A DNA stretch of 64,000 bases from Shewanella marina JCM 15074. GTDB taxonomy: Bacteria; Pseudomonadota; Gammaproteobacteria; Enterobacterales; Shewanellaceae. The DNA is taken from assembly GCF_000614975.1 (NCBI RefSeq), contig NZ_BALM01000017.1, positions 19,971 through 83,970 of the forward strand, read 5' to 3'. Shown here one piece after another: positions 58,431 to 64,000 of this stretch. The notes below the pieces were generated by a model. That model worked only from the letters and a program-made list of their open reading frames with translations, searched no databases and was not told where the DNA came from. Position 1 is the first letter of the stretch, and each line of letters starts with the position of its first letter. Made by a program: the position numbers and the translations under genes.

Positions 58431-58854
58431 CCTACAAATTTTATGATAACAATAAGTAAAGCAGAAATATTAAAATATTCTCTATCGAAATATAATGACT
58501 CACCAAAATGGAAAACACCTTAACTAAATAACATTCCCTTACTATAAACAATCAATAAGTTAATAGTAAAAACAATTACTGTTATCATCATCATAAAACT
58601 TTATAGTACACATTACACGACTAACAATATTTAATTATATTTTATATTCAACAGCTTGTGTTTTTATCAATAAATAATATTAATCTATCTATATTAATAA
58701 CTATTAACGATATCATTATTGGTCACCTAAGAGCATCATAACGTAGTTTATACATTCGCTCGCGATATCAGGATACTTGCTATAGATCATAAAATGGAGA
58801 AGTAGATCTCAATACTAGACGATTAGCATCGCAATTTTAGAATATTAGTATAAG
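58431..58854. other. AT-rich intergenic region between the divergent toxin and methyltransferase genes
   Basis: About 424 bases, strongly AT-rich, with no gene, tRNA or clear repeat. It must contain the promoters of the divergent toxin and methyltransferase genes. I see no defined regulatory motif. Confidence 0.5.
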
Positions 58855-59640
58855 ATGCAGCACCCCAATTTTGACTGGTCAATTGACTTGATTACTGCTT
58901 CTTCAAATGCTTTATACACCGACTTATCGGGTTACTATAATTTAATGTGTGCTGACATCGATTATTTGGCACAAAGTGAATGTATTCGTCGTATGCATCA
59001 ACTGTTTGGCAATAGCGGTAAGCATCATCTTGATCTGGCTTGTGGCACAGGCCCACATATCAGACATTTTATCGATAATGGCTATCAAAGCCGTGGCTTA
59101 GACATTAACCAGCCAATGTTGGATTTAGCTAAATTACACTGCCCTGAAGCCGACTTTAGCTTACAAGATATGTGTAATTTTGAAGTGGATGGTGAGCTTG
59201 ATTTAATTACCTGTTTTCTTTATTCAATTCATTACAGTGACGGCATTGCGAAACTCAGCGAGTGTATCGCCAGTGTGCACAGTGCACTCAGTGAAGGTGG
59301 CATATTTTGCTTTAATGCCGTTGAAAAGAAAATGATCATCAATAACTCATTTATCAGACACTCTCTTGCCCATGAGAGTGGCCATTTTACCTTTAGTTCC
59401 GGCTGGGATTATTGTGGTTCTGGTGAGCGCCAATCTTTGAAAATTAGTATTGAGAAAACGCAAGATTTGATCACCCATTCTTGGCAAGATGTACATCCTA
59501 TGGTGGCGATTAGCTTTGATGAGCTGCAACAGCTTTTAGCGCCCTATTTTGAAGTCCATATTTTTGAACACGATTATGACAAAATCATCCCTTGGGATGG
59601 TCATTCAGGCAATGCTATTTTTACCTGTGTAAAAATCTAG
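58855..59640 (+). CDS. Class I SAM-dependent methyltransferase
   Basis: Cytosolic methyltransferase (261 residues) with SAM motif I LDLACGTGPHIRHF (about 60-73), acidic motif II residue in GLDINQPMLDLAK, and motif DLITCFLYSIHY. Substrate not predictable from sequence. Monocistronic, ending at a clear terminator. Confidence 0.82.
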   Translation: MQHPNFDWSIDLITASSNALYTDLSGYYNLMCADIDYLAQSECIRRMHQLFGNSGKHHLDLACGTGPHIRHFIDNGYQSRGLDINQPMLDLAKLHCPEADFSLQDMCNFEVDGELDLITCFLYSIHYSDGIAKLSECIASVHSALSEGGIFCFNAVEKKMIINNSFIRHSLAHESGHFTFSSGWDYCGSGERQSLKISIEKTQDLITHSWQDVHPMVAISFDELQQLLAPYFEVHIFEHDYDKIIPWDGHSGNAIFTCVKI

Positions 59641-59657
59641 CCTATAAGATACATACA

Positions 59658-59688
59658 CCGCCAACGCTATTCACTGTTGGCGGTTTTT
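59658..59688 (+). terminator. Terminator after the methyltransferase gene
   Basis: CCGCCAAC / GTTGGCGG stem with a 10-base loop followed by TTTTT. Confidence 0.9.
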
Positions 59689-59700
59689 AATTACCTCGCC

Positions 59701-60426
59701 CTAAATTCTATAAAACCCTTGTAAATAATTAACTGGCAATGATAATGCGAGTTGATAATCTTGCTGAGTTTCAATCCGTTCAGCAATCATTTTAATACCA
59801 TGTTCTTCCATATGATAAAGCCAATCAATAAACCAAACTTTATTAATCATACTTTTTATATAACTAATATCCATTTTTACAAAATCACAAATTAATTCAC
59901 TTGGTAATAATTCACTTTGATATGTAAAATTATCAAATGCAAGATATACCCCTGCATCTCTCAGTTTAAACTCAGCTTCAACAATATATTGATTAAGTTC
60001 GACGTGTCGTTCAGTTAATTCAACCACCACCTTGGAATTAAATTTATCAACAAATTTACTTAACTCACACAAACTATCGACCACTCGACTATCTAATAAA
60101 GAAAAACGTTCTACATTAATAAAATAATAGATAGCCTTAGTATTATTATGCTGTTGATAAACATATATTTTATCAATAATTTCAACTAATAAAGCATTAT
60201 GCTTTGTTGGTAGCAGCGTAGAGTAAAAACTTACAGGCTCAAACTTATCTCTTATATACAAAGGTCTACTTAATATCTGCACGCCATAATCGTGATTATT
60301 TCGATCTACAATAGACTGTCCTAAATGCACATAGTTACATTTAGACAAATGTAAATTGCATGATTCTATATTTATATTTTTTAATCTATGGCATGGATCA
60401 CATGTACCTTTAAAAAAACACGTCAT
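59701..60426 (-). CDS. Degenerate EAL-domain protein with an N-terminal Cys cluster
   Basis: Protein of 241 residues. EAL-type features that remain: Asn in FINVERF, Glu in VVELTERHVEL, KMDISYI, AERIETQQDY, and LQGFYRI at the end. The signature Glu-Ala-Leu loop is absent and the Asp-Asp-Phe-Gly motif reads AFDNFTY, so c-di-GMP hydrolysis is unlikely. The first 30 residues hold several Cys (CFFKGTCDPC, then ESC and SKC), suggesting metal or redox binding. It may act by binding c-di-GMP or a protein, like YdiV, which regulates flagella; that is inference. No neighbours in its operon. Confidence 0.7.
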   Translation of the reverse strand: MTCFFKGTCDPCHRLKNINIESCNLHLSKCNYVHLGQSIVDRNNHDYGVQILSRPLYIRDKFEPVSFYSTLLPTKHNALLVEIIDKIYVYQQHNNTKAIYYFINVERFSLLDSRVVDSLCELSKFVDKFNSKVVVELTERHVELNQYIVEAEFKLRDAGVYLAFDNFTYQSELLPSELICDFVKMDISYIKSMINKVWFIDWLYHMEEHGIKMIAERIETQQDYQLALSLPVNYLQGFYRI

Positions 60427-60615
60427 AATCTTCTCGAATTATTATTATAACTACATTAATAGTGTTAATTATAATTCCTGTCAAATTAATATGCATTTCA
60501 GATATGCCTTTAATACTTTTCTGCGATATACGGTTTTGAATTTTAAACTAATTTATTTTAGATACTAAACAGATAATATAAAAAAACAATCAAATTGATG
60601 CTCGATTATTTAAAC

Positions 60616-61314
60616 TCAATGGAACTTAATCACATAATCAGCAAGTCGTTGTTGTTGCTGCTCATTATGACACACCATTACAATCGTATATTGCTTCGCT
60701 AGCTTAATAATTAACTGCTCAATTTGATGAGTCGTATGAGGATCTAATGATGCGGTAGGCTCATCTAATAGCAAAATTTCAGGCTGCAGCGCTAATGTCC
60801 GCGCAAGACATAACCTTTGTTGTTGTCCACCCGATAAACAGGTTGCTGGCATATCTAATCGCCCTGCGACCTCATCCCACAAAGCCGCTTGCTCTAGAGC
60901 TTGCTGGGTTAAATTGTTAGCATCTACACCAGTCACGCCAGCAACAACACGTAAAGGTAATAAGATATTATCTGCAATGGAACCGGGTAACAGTTGCGGA
61001 TGCTGAAATACCATCCCCACTTGTCGCCGCAGCTGTGGCAATTGCGTCATTTTTAAACAGTCAACCGCAACCATCTTGTGGGCTAGACTGAGGTTAATTT
61101 GCCCTTGAGTATGACATGTTGCAAAACAATCATTGAGTCGATTTAATGCACGTAAAAAGGTGGTTTTGCCCGAACCAGACGCCCCAATTAACACATGAAT
61201 ACGATGCTGGTAAATATTCATGCTAAAATTTTCTAGTACCGTTTGCGGTCCAAACTTAATGGTTAAGTTAGTGACCCGACCAATACACTTGGGCTGTTCA
61301 TTAGTAACTGTCAC
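60616..61314 (-). CDS. pstB: Phosphate ABC transporter ATP-binding protein
   Basis: ABC ATPase (232 residues) with Walker A GASGSGKTTFLRALNRLND (the LNRLND sequence is typical of PstB), signature LSGGQQQRLCLARTLA and Walker B LLLDEPTASLDP. Slightly shorter than usual PstB (about 255). Overlaps pstA by 14 bases. No phoU follows in the window. Assigned to phosphate import by the pstSCA neighbours. Confidence 0.9.
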   Translation of the reverse strand: MTVTNEQPKCIGRVTNLTIKFGPQTVLENFSMNIYQHRIHVLIGASGSGKTTFLRALNRLNDCFATCHTQGQINLSLAHKMVAVDCLKMTQLPQLRRQVGMVFQHPQLLPGSIADNILLPLRVVAGVTGVDANNLTQQALEQAALWDEVAGRLDMPATCLSGGQQQRLCLARTLALQPEILLLDEPTASLDPHTTHQIEQLIIKLAKQYTIVMVCHNEQQQQRLADYVIKFH

Positions 61315-62182
61315 TAGTCATTCCTTGATAACGAGATTGTAATAAACTAGCAAATGCAAATAGAGAGGCTGTAAGGCACAGTAAAACTAATGCCGCGCCA
61401 AAAGCCAATTGCAATTCAGCTTCATTCTGATATTGAGCACTATAATAAAAAATCGTAAAAGGTAATGCCTCATAACGCTCAAAAATACTGATAGGTAAGC
61501 CCGCATTAACCACAACCCCAGTTAACATTATCACGGCAGTATCTTCTGCAGCTCGTCCTGTCGCCAGCATAATGCCACTCATAATGCCCTTACTCGCTTG
61601 GGGAATTAACACCTTGATTAACGCTTGACGATAACTCATCCCTAACGATAATGCAGTCAGCAATAATGATGCAGGTAATGCTAACAGTGCCGTCTTAACG
61701 GATGCGGCAAGATAGGGAATAATCAAAATAGCCAAGCTTAATGCCGATAAAAATAAACAAACATTGGCACTTGGTAATAACCAATGCCTTAGCAATAAAA
61801 TCAAGCTAAAACCAAATAGTCCCATTAAAATCGAAGGAATACCGGCAATAATATCGATCACTAACGAAACGATATGTTTAAACCCAGAGGGTTTAGCCTG
61901 CGCCAACCAAATACCACTCGCAAGCCCCGGAATAATCGCCAGTAATAACGCGCTGAACACGACCATTAAGGTACCGACACATGCCGGCCAAATACCATCC
62001 CATATTGGTGATAAGCCCAAAATACCACGTATAAAATCGGTATCACCAACAAATAAGGCACCATTGATAGTGGGTAAACCATGACCAACGATAAAGCTAA
62101 TCACGGTAAAAAAACTCAATGCCAAACTGACGACACAAACCAAGCACCAATAATAAAATATGTTATCGGCTTTCATTAACAC
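61301..62182 (-). CDS. pstA: Phosphate ABC transporter permease
   Basis: Inner-membrane permease (293 residues) with about six membrane segments and the ABC permease loop near ALSLGMSYRQALIKVLIPQA (about residue 190), then GIMLATGRAAEDTAVIM typical of PstA. Overlaps pstC and pstB, so the genes are translationally coupled. Confidence 0.9.
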   Translation of the reverse strand: MLMKADNIFYYWCLVCVVSLALSFFTVISFIVGHGLPTINGALFVGDTDFIRGILGLSPIWDGIWPACVGTLMVVFSALLLAIIPGLASGIWLAQAKPSGFKHIVSLVIDIIAGIPSILMGLFGFSLILLLRHWLLPSANVCLFLSALSLAILIIPYLAASVKTALLALPASLLLTALSLGMSYRQALIKVLIPQASKGIMSGIMLATGRAAEDTAVIMLTGVVVNAGLPISIFERYEALPFTIFYYSAQYQNEAELQLAFGAALVLLCLTASLFAFASLLQSRYQGMTSDSY

Positions 62183-63038
62183 CTCTAATACGCGGCAAAC
62201 TTAACCGATATTCAAGACTGCGAATAAGTAGGGTTACCACAATGCTGCTTAACAACAATAATAGCCCTGCTGCAAACAGTGAATTATAAGCGCCGCTACC
62301 ATTCTCAGTGGCAATCACTAAGCCAATATGCGCCGTTAAGGTGCGCATAGAATCAAATATGTTGCCACTTATTTGTGGCGCATTACCAGCAAGCATTAAA
62401 GGTAAAAGAGTATCGCCGATAGCACGACTAAAACCCAGCAATGCGGTCGTTGCAATGGCTTTTTTTGCTTGCGGTAAAATAACGCTGAAAACAATTTGTG
62501 TCTCAGTAAAACCCAGTGCCGTGGCGGATAAACGAATTTGTTTTAACTGAGGAAGAGTATGGCTATCAAGCATCAGTACCATAACGGGTAAGATAAGCAG
62601 CACCACCATGATGAGCGCCGCTAATAAACTAAAACCGGAGCCGTAAGCAAATGTTTCACGTAGTAACGGTACCAACAAAAAGATGGCAACTAATCCATAT
62701 ATCACGGTGGGAATGCTCGCCATCAAGCGCACTAAAAATCGGACCAGATTTGCCATACGTTGATGCCGGCTATGTAAACAAAACCCACAAATCCCAATGG
62801 CGATAGGTAATGCCACAAGTAAGGCCAATATGCTGAGCATAATTGAGCCTGCAACCATAGGTAAAATACCGTATTGATCTAACTCAGGCCGCCAAATTAA
62901 TGAAAATACAGGGCTGGTTGCATGGGTAAATACCGGCAGAGCAAACCAGCCTAAAAAACCAAATAACAGCAGTATCACCACAAATAGTGATACCACGATT
63001 AACAGTAATAATCGCTCAAATGTGAATAAAGCTATCAT
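62163..63038 (-). CDS. pstC: Phosphate ABC transporter permease
   Basis: Permease (291 residues) with about six membrane segments, and the conserved RLMASIPTVIYGLVAIFLL and ALGFTETQIVFSVILPQAKK (ABC-binding loop) followed by GFSRAIGDTLLPLMLAGN. Five bases separate it from pstS; it overlaps pstA by 20 bases. Confidence 0.9.
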   Translation of the reverse strand: MIALFTFERLLLLIVVSLFVVILLLFGFLGWFALPVFTHATSPVFSLIWRPELDQYGILPMVAGSIMLSILALLVALPIAIGICGFCLHSRHQRMANLVRFLVRLMASIPTVIYGLVAIFLLVPLLRETFAYGSGFSLLAALIMVVLLILPVMVLMLDSHTLPQLKQIRLSATALGFTETQIVFSVILPQAKKAIATTALLGFSRAIGDTLLPLMLAGNAPQISGNIFDSMRTLTAHIGLVIATENGSGAYNSLFAAGLLLLLSSIVVTLLIRSLEYRLSLPRIRGVNESR

Positions 63039-63043
63039 TAATA

Positions 63044-63874
63044 CTAACGATTTGTCGGAATATAACCTGCGGCAGAAATATACTTGGCGCCTTGCGGACT
63101 ATAAATAAAATCGATATAGGTTTTAAGTAACCCTTGTGGCTCACCTTTAGTATTCATATAAAGTTGGCGTACAACTGGATATTCACCACTTGCACACGCA
63201 GCATTAGTGGGTTTTACATTATCAAGCATGGGAGCTTTTACCGTTGCATCAATATATCCGACACTGCTGTAGCCTATCGCATTGACATCGCGAGCAATGG
63301 CGGTTTTCATCGCACCATTAGAGGTAACAACGTTGGCGCGATTATCCATCTGTAACTGATCCAGCATTTTCTTCATAAACACTGAACGGGTACCGCTAGC
63401 TTCATCTCGAGTAAATAAATTAATCGCCTGATCCGCGCCACCAAGTGTTTTCCAATTGGTAATCTTACCAGCAAATATATCAGCAACTTGCTGTTTAGTT
63501 AGCCCTTGAATAGGATTATTTGGGTGAACAATTACAGCAACACCATCAACAGCAAAGGGAAATGAAATTAACCCAAGAGCCGCTTCACTCGTTTTTAAAG
63601 GACGGCCTGTATTACCGATATCGACCAAACCTTTGCCAACTTGTTGTGCGCCTACCCCCGATCCACCACCCGCAATGGTAATTCGTATCTCTGGATGCTG
63701 TTGCATAATCGCTTTTGCTGCTTGCTTCATAACTGGAATATGGGCGGTTCCACCAGCAATATTAATCTGACCTGCTTGCTCATTAAACATATCAAGCTCA
63801 GCGGCATGGAGCGTTAATGGCACAAGTGTAATGCCACATACAACCAATTTTAATAACATCATAATTAACTTCAT
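63044..63874 (-). CDS. pstS: Phosphate-binding protein
   Basis: Periplasmic binding protein (276 residues) with a signal peptide (cleaved after about LHAAE), phosphate-contact loop GGGSGVGAQQVGKGL (about 70-84), RDEASGTRSVF (about 155) and KTAIARDVNAIGYSSVGYI. First gene of pstSCAB. About 125 bases upstream remain in the window; I do not see a convincing Pho box there. Confidence 0.9.
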   Translation of the reverse strand: MKLIMMLLKLVVCGITLVPLTLHAAELDMFNEQAGQINIAGGTAHIPVMKQAAKAIMQQHPEIRITIAGGGSGVGAQQVGKGLVDIGNTGRPLKTSEAALGLISFPFAVDGVAVIVHPNNPIQGLTKQQVADIFAGKITNWKTLGGADQAINLFTRDEASGTRSVFMKKMLDQLQMDNRANVVTSNGAMKTAIARDVNAIGYSSVGYIDATVKAPMLDNVKPTNAACASGEYPVVRQLYMNTKGEPQGLLKTYIDFIYSPQGAKYISAAGYIPTNR

Positions 63875-64000
63875 CAGAACCTCTAAAATACTGGGTTATT
63901 ATTAATAAAGTTATTTATGAAATGGTAATATTATAATAAATTTATTAATAGAATTAGATATAACGACCTGACACGCCATTTTATGCTACCAGCCACAGTA

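Noticed and set aside
1..64000. CRISPR array or prophage
   Set aside because: No regularly spaced repeats and no capsid, tail, terminase or lysis genes were seen; the only integrase belongs to the small tRNA island.
63875..64000. Pho box upstream of pstS
   Set aside because: The sequence has no pair of CTGTCAT-like repeats with the right spacing; a single CTGACAC is not enough.

Overview
The window looks like a marine gammaproteobacterium, most likely Shewanella or a close relative. The evidence is a moderately AT-rich chromosome, a Shewanella/Vibrio-type single polar flagellar locus (FlrABC, FlhF/FlhG, FlgO/FlgP/FlgT, FlaG), four short flagellins of exactly 273 residues, and Pst and rhodanese genes with no sign of enteric organisation. 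The genus is inferred from gene content and order only.

Positions 37-45,685 are one almost complete polar flagellar locus. Reading the minus strand from about 41.1 kb down to 0: flgBCDE, flgFGHIJKL, four flagellin genes, flaG-fliD-fliT-fliS, flrA, flrBC, fliEFGHIJ, fliKLMNOPQR-flhB, flhA-flhF-flhG-fliA-cheY, and two chemotaxis-locus leftovers. flgA-flgM-flgN and flgT read on the plus strand and flgO-flgP on the minus. The regulatory hierarchy can be read from the DNA: nine sigma-54 (-24/-12) elements precede flhA, fliK, fliE, flrB, flgF, flgB, flgA, flgO and flgT, and five sigma-28 elements precede flgM and each flagellin. Two things are abnormal. First, the chemotaxis genes expected in this locus (cheZ, cheA, cheB, cheW near fliA; cheV, cheR near flgB) are missing, and the remaining CheY has Glu in place of the phosphorylated Asp. 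Second, seven flagellar genes (cheY, fliH, fliF, flrC, flgK, flgJ, flgF) each carry one frameshift. In at least six of them the frame is restored by adding one G to make a GG doublet, a uniform signature that suggests a systematic sequencing artefact, or less likely real decay.

A 6.9 kb integrative island (about 45,804-52,697) sits in the 3' end of a tRNA-Arg(CCT) gene, bounded by a 15-bp direct repeat. It carries a P4-type integrase, a two-gene OLD nuclease plus UvrD-like helicase pair (Gabija-like phage defence) with proteins larger than usual, and two small unknown genes, one frameshifted. A solitary HsdR-N-type nuclease gene lies just outside the right attachment site.

The rest (54.2-64 kb) holds a periplasmic multi-rhodanese protein, an AmiD-like lipoprotein amidase, a Vibrio cholerae cytolysin-family pore-forming toxin without the C-terminal beta-prism lectin domain, a SAM methyltransferase, a degenerate EAL protein, and a pstS-pstC-pstA-pstB phosphate transporter.
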